Source: Streptomyces sp. NBC_00358
GTDB lineage: Bacteria; Actinomycetota; Actinomycetes; Streptomycetales; Streptomycetaceae
Length of the DNA: 64,000 nucleotides
NCBI RefSeq assembly: GCF_036099295.1
Contig: NZ_CP107976.1
Location: 4,650,001 to 4,714,000 of the forward strand
Direction: 5' to 3'
Made by a program: the position numbers and the translations under genes. This document shows, in pieces, positions 50,978 to 59,538 of this stretch (positions are counted from its first letter, which is position 1; each line of letters starts with the position of its first letter). The notes beneath the pieces were generated by a model. That model searched no databases. It saw nothing but the letters and a program-made list of their open reading frames with translations, and had not been told where the DNA came from.

Positions 50978-52441
50978 TCACGCCCAGGTGATCAGCCGCT
51001 TGGGCTGCTCCAGGACGGCCGCCGTGTCGGCGAGGACCCGGGAGCCGAGCTCGCCGTCGACCAGACGGTGGTCGAAGGAGAGCGCCAGCGTGGTGACCTG
51101 GCGGGGCTTGACCTTGCCCTTGTGGACCCAGGGCTGGAGCTTGATCGCACCCACCGCGAGGATCGCGGACTCGCCGGGGTTGAGGATCGGCGTGCCCGTG
51201 TCGACGCCGAAGACACCGACGTTGGTGATCGTCACGGTGCCGCCCTGCATCGCGGCGGGTGAGGTCCTGCCGTCGCGGGCCGTGGCCACCAGTTCGCCCA
51301 GCGACTCGGCCAGTTGCGGCAGGGTCTTGGTGTGGGCGTCCTTGATGTTCGGCACGATCAGGCCGCGGGGGGTGGCGGCGGCGATGCCCAGATTCACGTA
51401 GTGCTTCTGGACGATCTCCTGGTTCGCCTCGTCCCAGGACGCGTTGACACCGGGGTTGCGCTTGATCGCGACCAGCAGTGCCTTGGCGACCAGCAGCAGC
51501 GGGTTGACCCGCAGCCCCTGCATGTCCTTGTCCTGCTTGAGCTCCTCGACCAGCCGCATCGTGCGCGTCACGTCGAGCGTCACGAACTCGGTGACGTGCG
51601 GCGCGGTGAACGCCGAGCCCACCATCGCGGTGGCGATCGCCTTGCGGACACCCTTGACCGGGATCCGGGTCTCCCGCGCGCCGTCGTACGACGCGGCCGG
51701 GGCCGGGACCTGCGGCTGCACGGGGGCCGGGGCCTGCGGAGCCGGGGCCGGGGCGGCGGCCGGTGCGGGTGCCTGCGCCGGGGCCGCCGCCGCGTGCACG
51801 TCCTCCCGCGTGATGATGCCGTCGGGGCCCGACGGGGTGACCGTCGTGAGGTCGACCCCGAGGTCCTTGGCGAGCTTGCGGACCGGGGGCTTGGCGAGGG
51901 GCCGCTGCCCGCCCGCGGGACCGTGGCCGTTGAGCTCGCCCTGGATGGCGGTGGCCGCGTAGAGCGTCTCGCTCTGCTGCGCCGGCACCTCGGCACCCTT
52001 GCGGGGGCGCCGCTTGGTGGAGGACTCCGCCACGCCGTACCCGACGAGGACCGGCGTGCGGCCCTCGGGCTTGGCCTCCTCGGCGGGGGCCGGCTCCGCC
52101 ACCGGAGCGGCGGGTACGGCGGGTGCGGCGGGTGCCTGCCCGGCGGCCGGAGCCGCCTGCGCGGGCGCGGCGCCACCGGACACGTCCACCGCGATGATCA
52201 CCTGGCCGACGTCCACCGTCGTGCCCTCGGGGAAGCGGAGTTCGGCCACCACTCCGGTGAACGGGATCGGCAGTTCGACCGCGGCCTTGGCGGTCTCGAC
52301 CTCGCAGACCACCTGGCCGTCGGTGACCTTGTCACCGGGCTGGACGTACCACTTGAGGATCTCCGCCTCGGTGAGTCCCTCGCCCACGTCGGGCATCTTG
52401 AACTCGCGGAGTCCCGACGCGTTCTCAGTCATCGTCGTCAC
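50978..52441 (-). CDS. bkdC: Branched-chain alpha-keto acid dehydrogenase E2 (acyltransferase)
   Basis: A 487-residue E2 subunit. One lipoyl domain (about 12-85) carries the modified lysine in CEVETAKAAVELP (Lys52; the common ETDKA is ETAKA). An Ala/Pro linker leads to the peripheral E1/E3-binding domain (about 170-205; VRKLAKDLGVDLTTVTPSGP). A second linker precedes the catalytic domain (about 255-487), ending in SFDHRLVDGELG with His and Asp of the active site. It transfers branched acyl groups to CoA. The third gene of bkdABC. Branched acyl-CoA made here primes Streptomyces iso/anteiso fatty acids and polyketides. Confidence 0.95.
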   Translation of the reverse strand: MTTMTENASGLREFKMPDVGEGLTEAEILKWYVQPGDKVTDGQVVCEVETAKAAVELPIPFTGVVAELRFPEGTTVDVGQVIIAVDVSGGAAPAQAAPAAGQAPAAPAVPAAPVAEPAPAEEAKPEGRTPVLVGYGVAESSTKRRPRKGAEVPAQQSETLYAATAIQGELNGHGPAGGQRPLAKPPVRKLAKDLGVDLTTVTPSGPDGIITREDVHAAAAPAQAPAPAAAPAPAPQAPAPVQPQVPAPAASYDGARETRIPVKGVRKAIATAMVGSAFTAPHVTEFVTLDVTRTMRLVEELKQDKDMQGLRVNPLLLVAKALLVAIKRNPGVNASWDEANQEIVQKHYVNLGIAAATPRGLIVPNIKDAHTKTLPQLAESLGELVATARDGRTSPAAMQGGTVTITNVGVFGVDTGTPILNPGESAILAVGAIKLQPWVHKGKVKPRQVTTLALSFDHRLVDGELGSRVLADTAAVLEQPKRLITWA

Positions 52442-52451
52442 GACTCTCTCC

Positions 52452-53432
52452 TCAGTACGCCAGCGAGCGGTCGACGGCGTCGAGCACGCGGTCCAGGCCC
52501 GGAAGGTATTCGTCCTCCAGGCGGGCCGGCGGATACGGGGCGTGGTAGCCGCCCACCCGCAGGACGGGCGCCTCCAGGTGGTAGAAGCACCGCTCGGTGA
52601 TCCGGGCCGCGATCTCCGCGCCCGTCCCGAGGAACACCGGGGCCTCGTGCACCACGACCAGACGGCGGGTCTTCTCGACCGAGGCCTGGATGGAGTCGAA
52701 GTCGATCGGCGACATCGAGCGCAGGTCCAGGACCTCGATCGACTTGCCCTCCTCCTGGGCGGCCGCGGCGGCCTCCAGGCAGACCTTCACCATCGGGCCG
52801 TACGCGACCAGGGTGAGGTCGGCGCCCTCGCGGGCCACCCGCGCCTTGTGCAGCGGACCGGGGATGGCCTCCTTGTCGACCTCGGCCTTGTCCCAGTAGC
52901 GCCGCTTGGGCTCGAAGAAGATCACCGGGTCGTCGCTCTGGATGGCCTGCTGCATCATCCAGTAGGCGTCGCCCGCGTTCGACGGGGAGACCACCTTCAG
53001 GCCCGCCACGTGCGCGAAGAGCGCCTCCGGGGACTCCGAGTGGTGCTCGACCGCGCCGATGCCGCCGCCGTACGGGATGCGGATGACGACGGGGAGCTTG
53101 ATCTTGCCCAGCGCCCGCGCGTGCATCTTCGCGAGCTGGGTGACGATCTGGTCGTACGCCGGGAAGACGAATCCGTCGAACTGGATCTCCACGACCGGGC
53201 GGTAGCCGCGCAGGGCCAGACCGATCGCGGTGCCGACGATGCCCGACTCGGCGAGCGGGGTGTCGATGACCCGCTCCTCGCCGAAGTCCTTCTGGAGCCC
53301 GTCGGTGACCCGGAAGACACCGCCGAGCTTGCCGACGTCCTCGCCCATGATGAGGACCTTGGGGTCGGCGTCGAGGGCCGTGCGCAGCGATTCGTTGATC
53401 GCCTTGGCCAGCGCCATCTTTTCGGTCGCCAT
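52452..53432 (-). CDS. bkdB: Branched-chain alpha-keto acid dehydrogenase E1 beta
   Basis: A 326-residue thiamine-diphosphate-binding subunit. Conserved blocks: GEDVGKLGGVFRVTDGLQKD, the TPP-contacting IVGTAIGLALRGYRPVVEIQ, PYGGGIGAVEHHSESPEALF, and the C-terminal transketolase domain with LDLRSMSPIDFDSIQASVEK and HEAPVFLGTGAEIAARITER. It forms an alpha2-beta2 E1 with the product of the upstream gene. Two bp separate its start from bkdA and 10 bp separate its end from bkdC. Confidence 0.95.
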   Translation of the reverse strand: MATEKMALAKAINESLRTALDADPKVLIMGEDVGKLGGVFRVTDGLQKDFGEERVIDTPLAESGIVGTAIGLALRGYRPVVEIQFDGFVFPAYDQIVTQLAKMHARALGKIKLPVVIRIPYGGGIGAVEHHSESPEALFAHVAGLKVVSPSNAGDAYWMMQQAIQSDDPVIFFEPKRRYWDKAEVDKEAIPGPLHKARVAREGADLTLVAYGPMVKVCLEAAAAAQEEGKSIEVLDLRSMSPIDFDSIQASVEKTRRLVVVHEAPVFLGTGAEIAARITERCFYHLEAPVLRVGGYHAPYPPARLEDEYLPGLDRVLDAVDRSLAY

Positions 53433-53434
53433 GG

Positions 53435-54664
53435 CTACTTGCCCTCCCCTGCGTCCGCGAACGACGCCTGGTAGGCGGCGAACTGGGCGCGCTCCTCGTC
53501 GACGAGCGCGTGCCCGTCCGCGTACACGTTCTCGAAGATGGCGAACTTGTCCGGGTCAGGCATGGCCCGTACGACTTCGCGCACCCGCTTGCCCAACGCT
53601 TCGCTCTCGGTCTCGAGTTCCGCGAAGAACGCGTCGTCGGCGTACTTCGCGGACTCCAGGTAGGCGCGCAGGCGCAGGATCGGGTCCTTCGCCTCCCACG
53701 CCTCGCGCTCCTCGTCGGCCCGGTACTTCGTCGGGTCGTCGGAGGTGGTGTGCGCGCCCATGCGGTAGGTGTACGCCTCCACCAGGGTGGGGCCCTCGCC
53801 GTTGCGGGCCCGCTCCAGCGCCCAGCGGGTCACCGCGAGGCTGGCGAGCACGTCGTTGCCGTCCACGCGGACGCCGGGGAAGCCGAAGCCCTGCGCGCGC
53901 TGGTACAGCGGCACGCGCATCTGGCGCTCGGTCGGCTCGGAGATCGCCCACTGGTTGTTCTGGCAGAAGAACACCACGGGAGCGTTGTAGACCGCCCCGA
54001 AGTTGAAGGCTTCGAGGACGTCGCCCTGGCTGGAGGCGCCGTCACCGAAGTACGCGATCACGGCCGAGTCGGCGCCGTCCTTGGCGATGCCCATGGCATA
54101 GCCGGTGGCGTGCAGCGTCTGCGAGCCGATGACGATCGTGTACAGGTGGAAGTTGTTGCCGTTCGGGTCCCAGCCGCCGTTGTTCACACCCCGGAACATG
54201 CCGAGCAGGTTGGTCGGGTCGACGCCGCGGCACCAGGCGACGCCGTGCTCGCGGTAGGTCGGGAAGACGTAGTCGTCGTCGCGGGTGGCCCGGCCCGAGC
54301 CGATCTGGGCGGCCTCCTGGCCGAGCATCGAGGCCCACAGGCCCAGCTCGCCCTGGCGCTGGAGGGAGGTGGCCTCCGCGTCGAAGCGGCGGCTCAGGAC
54401 CATGTCCCGGTACAGGCCGCGCAGCTCCTCGGGGGTGATGTCGGCGACGTACGGGTCGTAGGTGGCGTCCTTGACCCGCTTGCCTTCCGGGGTCAGCAGC
54501 TGAACGAGCTCCGGCTCGCCGGCCGTCGCGCCCGGCGACGCCTTGGCGGCCGCGCCGGTGCTCCTGCTCGCGGCGCTCTTGGTACCGGTCGTACTGGCGC
54601 TCGCGGCGCTCTTCGTACCGGCGCTGCGTCGCGGCTTGCGCGCGGCAGTGCTCTCCACGGTCAC
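53435..54664 (-). CDS. bkdA: Branched-chain alpha-keto acid dehydrogenase E1 alpha
   Basis: A 409-residue TPP-dependent decarboxylase. The TPP/Mg motif is GDGASSQGDVLEAFNF followed by the Asn in FFCQNNQWAISEP. The phosphorylation-loop region YRMGAHTTSDDPTKYR is typical of E1 alpha. The N-terminal 55 residues are a low-complexity Ala/Ser/Lys/Thr extension with the repeat GTKSAAS, absent from most homologues. The start is GTG 54664 (VTVEST), preceded by GGAGGAG. The first gene of the operon; its roughly 200-nt leader contains two strong hairpins. Confidence 0.95.
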   Translation of the reverse strand: MTVESTAARKPRRSAGTKSAASASTTGTKSAASRSTGAAAKASPGATAGEPELVQLLTPEGKRVKDATYDPYVADITPEELRGLYRDMVLSRRFDAEATSLQRQGELGLWASMLGQEAAQIGSGRATRDDDYVFPTYREHGVAWCRGVDPTNLLGMFRGVNNGGWDPNGNNFHLYTIVIGSQTLHATGYAMGIAKDGADSAVIAYFGDGASSQGDVLEAFNFGAVYNAPVVFFCQNNQWAISEPTERQMRVPLYQRAQGFGFPGVRVDGNDVLASLAVTRWALERARNGEGPTLVEAYTYRMGAHTTSDDPTKYRADEEREAWEAKDPILRLRAYLESAKYADDAFFAELETESEALGKRVREVVRAMPDPDKFAIFENVYADGHALVDEERAQFAAYQASFADAGEGK

Positions 54665-54705
54665 GTGTGCTCCTCCGTCGGTCCGGCCCCCGGGGTTGCC
54701 GGAAG

Positions 54706-54802
54706 GCTGGGGTCCCCCTCGCTCGCGGTTTGAGCTCGGGGGAGCGGCTCGCCTGTTCCGGCACCCGTGCACGGGGTGGGTGCCACTCGGCCGGGAACAG
54801 GC
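54706..54802 (-). promoter_or_regulatory. Structured leader region of bkdA, including a palindromic repeat
   Basis: Reading leftward, GCCTGTTCC...GGAACAGGC (54794-54802 with 54751-54759) encloses GGCACCC/GGGTGCC, forming a two-tier hairpin. It is followed by a CCCCCGAGCTC/GAGCGAGGGGG stem (about 54711-54741) that resembles the common Streptomyces intergenic palindrome. The ribosome-binding site of bkdA lies 35 bases further on. The leader may act in attenuation or mRNA stability. Confidence 0.5.
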
Positions 54803-54851
54803 GTGACAGGTGCCCCGGCGAGCGCCCTGCAACAGTCACGTTACCCAGTGC

Positions 54852-54927
54852 TTCACAATTCTGTGAAACCCCTCCTGACCTGCGATTTTGATAGGAAATC
54901 CAAGTACTTGGATACGTGGATTTCCTA
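54852..54927. promoter_or_regulatory. Clustered palindromes in the bkdA / response-regulator divergent gap
   Basis: Three symmetrical elements lie in an AT-rich stretch. They are TTCACA-ATTC-TGTGAA (54852-54867), the perfect 16-bp palindrome ATCCAAGTACTTGGAT (54898-54913), and the inverted pair TAGGAAATCCA (54892-54902) / TGGATTTCCTA (54917-54927) that nests around it. They probably bind regulators of the bkd operon, the response regulator gene, or both. No gene is seen between 54665 and 55053. Confidence 0.55.
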
Positions 54928-55053
54928 CTTGGTCGAGCAGGTCGGGAACAGTCGCTGGTCACAGCACTGGTTACAGCCTTGCAGGGGGCCGGAACACCGG
55001 CACGTTATCCCGGCCACCCCGGGCTCGGGAAGAGTTCACCTGGGGCAATGCCC

Positions 55054-55746
55054 ATGATCGTGTGTGAGACTGACAGCGTGCGCGAAAACGGGACAATCAC
55101 CGTATTCCTCCTCGATGACCACGAAGTGGTCCGGCGCGGAGTGCACGAGATGCTCTCGGTCGAGGACGACATGGAAGTCGTGGGAGAGGCCGGCACGGCG
55201 GCCGACGCCCTGGTCAGGATCCCGGCCACCCGCCCGGACGTGGCCGTCCTGGACGTGCGCCTCCCGGACGGCAGCGGTGTGGAGGTCTGCCGCGAGATCC
55301 GCTCCTCGAACGAGGACATCAAATGCCTGATGCTGACCTCCTACGCCGACGACGAGGCCCTGTTCGACGCGATCATGGCCGGCGCGTCGGGCTATGTCCT
55401 CAAGGCCATCCGCGGAAACGAGCTGCTGGCGGCCGTACGGGATGTCGCGGCCGGAAAGTCGCTCCTCGACCCGGTGGCCACCGCGCGTGTCCTGGAACGG
55501 CTGCGGGACGGCGGCGGCGCGAAGGACGACGACCGGCTCGCCCGTCTCACCGACCAGGAACGCAGAATCCTCGATCTGATCGGCGAGGGACTCACCAATC
55601 GCCTGATCGGAGAGCGACTGCACCTCGCCGAGAAAACGATCAAGAATTACGTGTCGAGCCTGTTGTCCAAACTCGGAATGCAACGCCGGTCGCAGGCGGC
55701 GGCCTATGTGGCACGCATCCAGGCGGAACAACAGCAGCACCACTGA
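55054..55746 (+). CDS. LuxR/NarL-type response regulator (orphan)
   Basis: A 230-residue two-component response regulator. The receiver domain (about 14-130) has the acidic pair in LLDDHEVV, the phosphoacceptor Asp67 in VAVLDVRLPDG, and Lys in YVLKAIRG. The C-terminal LuxR helix-turn-helix (about 160-222) reads LTDQERRILDLIGEGLTNRL and AEKTIKNYVSSLLSKLGM. No histidine kinase gene is adjacent, so it is an orphan by location. The start is uncertain among ATG 55048, ATG 55054 and GTG 55078. The last codons and stop overlap a 13-bp tandem duplication. Confidence 0.9.
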   Translation: MIVCETDSVRENGTITVFLLDDHEVVRRGVHEMLSVEDDMEVVGEAGTAADALVRIPATRPDVAVLDVRLPDGSGVEVCREIRSSNEDIKCLMLTSYADDEALFDAIMAGASGYVLKAIRGNELLAAVRDVAAGKSLLDPVATARVLERLRDGGGAKDDDRLARLTDQERRILDLIGEGLTNRLIGERLHLAEKTIKNYVSSLLSKLGMQRRSQAAAYVARIQAEQQQHH

Positions 55747-55766
55747 GCGGCGCCACTGAGCGGCGC
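55741..55766 (+). repeat. 13-bp tandem duplication over a stop codon
   Basis: CACTGAGCGGCGC occurs twice in direct tandem (55741-55753 and 55754-55766). The first copy contains the last His codon and the TGA of the response regulator gene. Confidence 0.85.
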
Positions 55767-55823
55767 CATGGAACGTTCCGGAGCTCATGGCGCCTCATGG
55801 CGCCTCTTCGGACCGCCGGCACT

Positions 55824-55860
55824 TCTTCGTTCCGCGGGCGCCTCTTCGTTCCGCGGGCGC
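55824..55860. repeat. 18-bp direct repeat, period 19
   Basis: TCTTCGTTCCGCGGGCGC occurs at 55824-55841 and 55843-55860, in the 256-bp gap between the response regulator and the kinase gene. Nothing else in the gap looks coding. Confidence 0.8.
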
Positions 55861-55914
55861 GTCCGGCTCTTCCCGCCGGACGCGCGGCGCCTCGCGCCGC
55901 CACGCACAACGCCA

Positions 55915-55950
55915 CGCGCGCGTGAATCCCGTCCGGGACTCACGCGCGCG
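55915..55950. terminator. Bidirectional hairpin terminator
   Basis: CGCGCGCGTGA (55915-55925) pairs with TCACGCGCGCG (55940-55950), with TCCCG/CGGGA inside. It lies between convergent genes ending at 55746 and 56003. Confidence 0.75.
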
Positions 55951-56002
55951 TGGAAGGTCTGCCGCTCCCCGATCCGTCCGGACCCGGGCCGGTGAGGGCC
56001 GC

Positions 56003-57565
56003 TCAGTCCAGCGGCCCCACGCCGGGGGACTCGGTGCCGGCCGCCGGGTCGCTCTCCGTCGGCTCGTCGGTCGGCGAGGCCGGATCGCCCGTCGGGTCCG
56101 CCGTGGTCGGCGCCGACTTCGTCGGCTCGTCCGTCGGCTGGTCCGTGGGCGCCTCGGTGGTGGCACTCTGGGTCGGCCGGTACGACGGGGTGTAGTGCGA
56201 GCCGCCGCCGGTGTTGGTCGAGTCGTCCGAGGTGTCGTCCGTGGACTGGTCCGTCGGCTGGTCCGTGGACTGGTCGCTGGGCTTGTCGGTCTTGCTGGAG
56301 TGCGTGGCCGTCGGCGAATGCGTGGTGCCGGTCCCCGCGTCCCCGCCGTTGCCGGTGGTATTGAGCGCCAGCGCGACACCCGCCGCGATGGCGATCATGG
56401 CGAACACCGCGAGGATCCACAGCTTGCCGCGGCCGCCGCCGCGGTTGCCGTGCCCCTCGAAGCCGCCGTCGTCACCGCCTCCCCGATGGGGCGGGATGAG
56501 CGGCGCCGGGATCTGCGTGGTGCCGTAGTCACCGGGGTGCGGCAGCGCGGCCGTGCCGGCGAAGCCGGACGACGGGGTGTGCAGTCCCTCGTGCATGGTG
56601 ACCGGGCCGGTGTTCCAGGTGCCGGTGTGACTGCCCTGGTCGTACAGCATCTGCAGCCCGTACTGGACGAGGCCGCGCATCTCCTCGGCGGTCTGGAACC
56701 GGTCGTCCGGGTCCTTCGCGAGGGCGCGCATGACGAGCCCGTCGAGCTCCGGCGGCGCCCCGCCGGCGACCTCGGACGGGGGCACCGGGATGTCCTGGAC
56801 GTGCTGGTAGACCACCGAGAGCGGCGTCTCCCCGGTGAACGGGGGCCGCAGCGCGAGGAGTTCGTAGAGCAGACAGCCGGTCGCGTACAGGTCGGAGCGG
56901 TGGTCGACTGCCTTGCCGAGCGCCTGCTCCGGGGAGAGGTACTGCGGGGTGCCCATGACCATGCCGGTCTGGGTCATCGTCGACTGGGCGCCGTGCAGGG
57001 CACGCGCGATACCGAAGTCCATCACCTTGACCGCGCCGGTCTCCGTGATGATCACGTTCGCGGGCTTGATGTCACGGTGCACGATGCCGTGCTGATGCGA
57101 GTAGGCGAGCGCCTCCAGGACACCGGAGACGATGATCAGCGCCTGCTCGGGCCCCGGGGCCTCGGCGTTGATCAGCAGATCGCGGATCGTGTGACCCTCG
57201 ACGATCTCCATCACGATGTACGGGACGACACCGTGTCCGACCACGTCCTCGCCGGAGTCGTACACCGCGACGACCGCGTGGTGGTTGAGCCCCGCGACCG
57301 ACTGTGCCTCGCGTGTGAAACGCGCCTTGGACACGGGGTCCTCGGCCAGGTCGGAACGGAGCAGCTTGACCGCCACGGTCCGCCCCAGGCGTACGTCCTC
57401 GGCGGCGAACACCTCGGCCATGCCGCCCCGGCCGAGTCTGTGTGTCAGCCGATACCGGCCGTCGCCGACCAGCCCGCCGTTACCCCACAACTCCGGCGCA
57501 TCTGACATACCGCCGCCAGTCGCCTCGGGGTCGGACGGGCCCTGAGCGCGCTGCTGCTGTGCCAT
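56003..57565 (-). CDS. Membrane Ser/Thr protein kinase with Thr/Pro/Asp-rich extracellular tail
   Basis: A 520-residue PknB-type kinase. The kinase domain (about 37-300) has the glycine loop GRGGMAEV, the Lys in VAVKLL, the catalytic loop IVHRDIKPANV, DFG as MDFGIARA, and activation segment TMTQTGMVMGTPQYLSPEQA. A juxtamembrane segment and a single helix (about 381-403, KLWILAVFAMIAIAAGVALAL) follow. The outer part (about 404-520) has no PASTA domain; it is low-complexity with repeats of TDQPTDEPT/SDQSTD. It is divergent from a second kinase gene with a 302-bp gap. ATG 57565 is chosen over in-frame extension upstream. Confidence 0.93.
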   Translation of the reverse strand: MAQQQRAQGPSDPEATGGGMSDAPELWGNGGLVGDGRYRLTHRLGRGGMAEVFAAEDVRLGRTVAVKLLRSDLAEDPVSKARFTREAQSVAGLNHHAVVAVYDSGEDVVGHGVVPYIVMEIVEGHTIRDLLINAEAPGPEQALIIVSGVLEALAYSHQHGIVHRDIKPANVIITETGAVKVMDFGIARALHGAQSTMTQTGMVMGTPQYLSPEQALGKAVDHRSDLYATGCLLYELLALRPPFTGETPLSVVYQHVQDIPVPPSEVAGGAPPELDGLVMRALAKDPDDRFQTAEEMRGLVQYGLQMLYDQGSHTGTWNTGPVTMHEGLHTPSSGFAGTAALPHPGDYGTTQIPAPLIPPHRGGGDDGGFEGHGNRGGGRGKLWILAVFAMIAIAAGVALALNTTGNGGDAGTGTTHSPTATHSSKTDKPSDQSTDQPTDQSTDDTSDDSTNTGGGSHYTPSYRPTQSATTEAPTDQPTDEPTKSAPTTADPTGDPASPTDEPTESDPAAGTESPGVGPLD

Positions 57566-57867
57566 CAGTCCTCGCCGTCGTTTCTGCCCGCGGTCTGCGC
57601 GGTGGTTGTTACGGTCTCCGTCGGGCCACGCTACAGGCTCCGCGCGGGGCGCCGGTCCGAGATGAGCGTGAGATGGACCGGCCATCCAACCCGTCGGAGG
57701 TCCGTGTGTGCAAATCCCGTGTACCGGCCGTACGCCACCTGTAACGCTTCCGCGACGCTTCTTTCTCAGACGGTCACGGAACGGGCACCAAGCTTGACGT
57801 GTCCGTGCCCTCGGGCAGACTTGGCCCGGAATAAGCCAATCGATCACGGCCGCGGGGGACGCAGAAG
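57566..57867. promoter_or_regulatory. 302-bp divergent promoter region between kinase genes
   Basis: Holds no gene. TTGACG at 57794-57799 may be a -35 for the rightward kinase. The inverted pair GGGCAC (57783-57788) and GTGCCC (57805-57810) surrounds it. The leftward promoter was not identified. Confidence 0.4.
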
Positions 57868-59481
57868 ATGAGCCAGGACGGCGCACAGGGCCGGTACGCG
57901 GGGCGCGCGGTCGCCGGCGGCCGCTACCAGTTGCGCGATCTGCTCGGCGAGGGCGGTATGGCCTCGGTGCATCTCGCCTACGACTCGGTGCTCGACCGCC
58001 AGGTCGCGATCAAGACACTGCACACCGAGCTCGGCCGCGAGCAGGCCTTCCGCGAGCGCTTCCGCCGCGAGGCCCAGTCGGTCGCCAAGCTCACGCACAC
58101 GAACATCGTCTCGGTGTTCGACACCGGCGAGGACGACCTCGACGGCATGACGACTCCGTACATCGTCATGGAGTACATCGAGGGCAAGCCGCTCGGCTCG
58201 GTCCTCGACGCGGACATCCAGCAGTACGGCGCCATGCCCGCCGACAAGGCCCTGAAGATCACCGCGGACGTGCTGGCGGCCCTGGAGATCAGCCACGAGA
58301 TGGGCCTGGTCCACCGGGACATCAAGCCGGGCAACGTGATGATGACCAAGCGCAACGTCGTCAAGGTCATGGACTTCGGCATCGCCCGCGCCATGCAGTC
58401 CGGCGTCACCTCCATGACGCAGACCGGCATGGTCGTCGGCACCCCGCAGTACCTCTCCCCGGAGCAGGCCCTCGGCCGGGGCGTGGACGCCCGGTCCGAC
58501 CTCTACTCGGTCGGCATCATGCTGTTCCAACTGGTCACCGGGCGGCTGCCGTTCGAGGCGGACTCCCCGCTGGCCATCGCCTACGCGCACGTCCAGGAGG
58601 AGCCGGTCGCGGCCTCCTCGGTCAACCGCTCGCTGCCCCCGGCGGTGGACGCGCTGATCGCCCGCGCGCTGAAGAAGAACCCGAACGAGCGCTTCCCGAG
58701 CGCCGAGATCATGCGGGACGAGTGCCTGCGGGTGGCCCAGTCCTTCCAGCCCGCCGCGCCGAACATCGTGCCCGGCGCCCCGACGCCGAGCGGCTCGGGC
58801 GTCGGCTCCGCCGTCTTCCCGCCGGTCGACCAGGGCACCCCGGCTCCCGGCCCCGTGCAGACGCCGTACCAGCCGGGCCCGTACGGCACGCCGGCCCCCG
58901 CCTACGGCTACCCGCAGCAGGGCGGTTACCCGACTCCGCCGCAGACCTCCGCGTACTCCCCGCAGCACGGCACGTCGACCCCGCCGCCGTACAACCTCAC
59001 GCCCCAGCCCACCCCCGGCGGCCCGGGCGGCGGCAGGAGCAGCAAGGCGGTCGTGATCGGCGCGGTCGTGGTCTCGCTCATCGCGATCGGCGGCCTGATC
59101 ACGGCGCTCACCCTGAACGCCGGGAGCGGCGACGACAACAAGGGCGGCGGCGGCAGCACCGCCAGTAAGACGCCCACCGCGGTCGCGGGGCACAAGGATC
59201 CGGACACGTCCAAGACGATCGACACCGAGAAGTGCACGGACCCTCAGGAGTCGTACGACGACCCGGACAAGATCCAGGTCCCGGACTTCCACTTCAAGAA
59301 CCTCACCTCGGTGAAGTCCTGCTTCCAGGCCGCCGGCTGGAAGATGAAGGTCACGCGCGTGGACGAGAACACCTACGGCGAGGACACGATCATGGACCAG
59401 TTCCCCTCCGCCGGCGAGGATGTCGACCCCAAGCAGATGCCCGACATCGAACTCAAGGTGTCGACGGGCAACCCCTCCTGA
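57868..59481 (+). CDS. Membrane Ser/Thr protein kinase with one PASTA domain
   Basis: A 537-residue PknB-type kinase. The kinase domain (about 20-280) has GEGGMASVH, the Lys in VAIKTL, LVHRDIKPGNV, MDFGIARAM and the activation loop SMTQTGMVVGTPQYLSPEQA. A Pro/Gly/Tyr/Gln-rich juxtamembrane region (about 300-390) is followed by one helix (about 393-415; AVVIGAVVVSLIAIGGLITA). A single PASTA domain (about 468-535; IQVPDFHFKNLTSVKSCFQA) with a conserved Cys follows. PASTA domains bind peptidoglycan fragments, so this kinase may monitor the cell wall. It is divergent from the other kinase. ATG 57868. Confidence 0.95.
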   Translation: MSQDGAQGRYAGRAVAGGRYQLRDLLGEGGMASVHLAYDSVLDRQVAIKTLHTELGREQAFRERFRREAQSVAKLTHTNIVSVFDTGEDDLDGMTTPYIVMEYIEGKPLGSVLDADIQQYGAMPADKALKITADVLAALEISHEMGLVHRDIKPGNVMMTKRNVVKVMDFGIARAMQSGVTSMTQTGMVVGTPQYLSPEQALGRGVDARSDLYSVGIMLFQLVTGRLPFEADSPLAIAYAHVQEEPVAASSVNRSLPPAVDALIARALKKNPNERFPSAEIMRDECLRVAQSFQPAAPNIVPGAPTPSGSGVGSAVFPPVDQGTPAPGPVQTPYQPGPYGTPAPAYGYPQQGGYPTPPQTSAYSPQHGTSTPPPYNLTPQPTPGGPGGGRSSKAVVIGAVVVSLIAIGGLITALTLNAGSGDDNKGGGGSTASKTPTAVAGHKDPDTSKTIDTEKCTDPQESYDDPDKIQVPDFHFKNLTSVKSCFQAAGWKMKVTRVDENTYGEDTIMDQFPSAGEDVDPKQMPDIELKVSTGNPS

Positions 59482-59538
59482 ATCGTCCCTGAGCCGTCCC
59501 TGAGCGTCCGGAGCCCTCCGGGCACACTCCGGCGGCTC

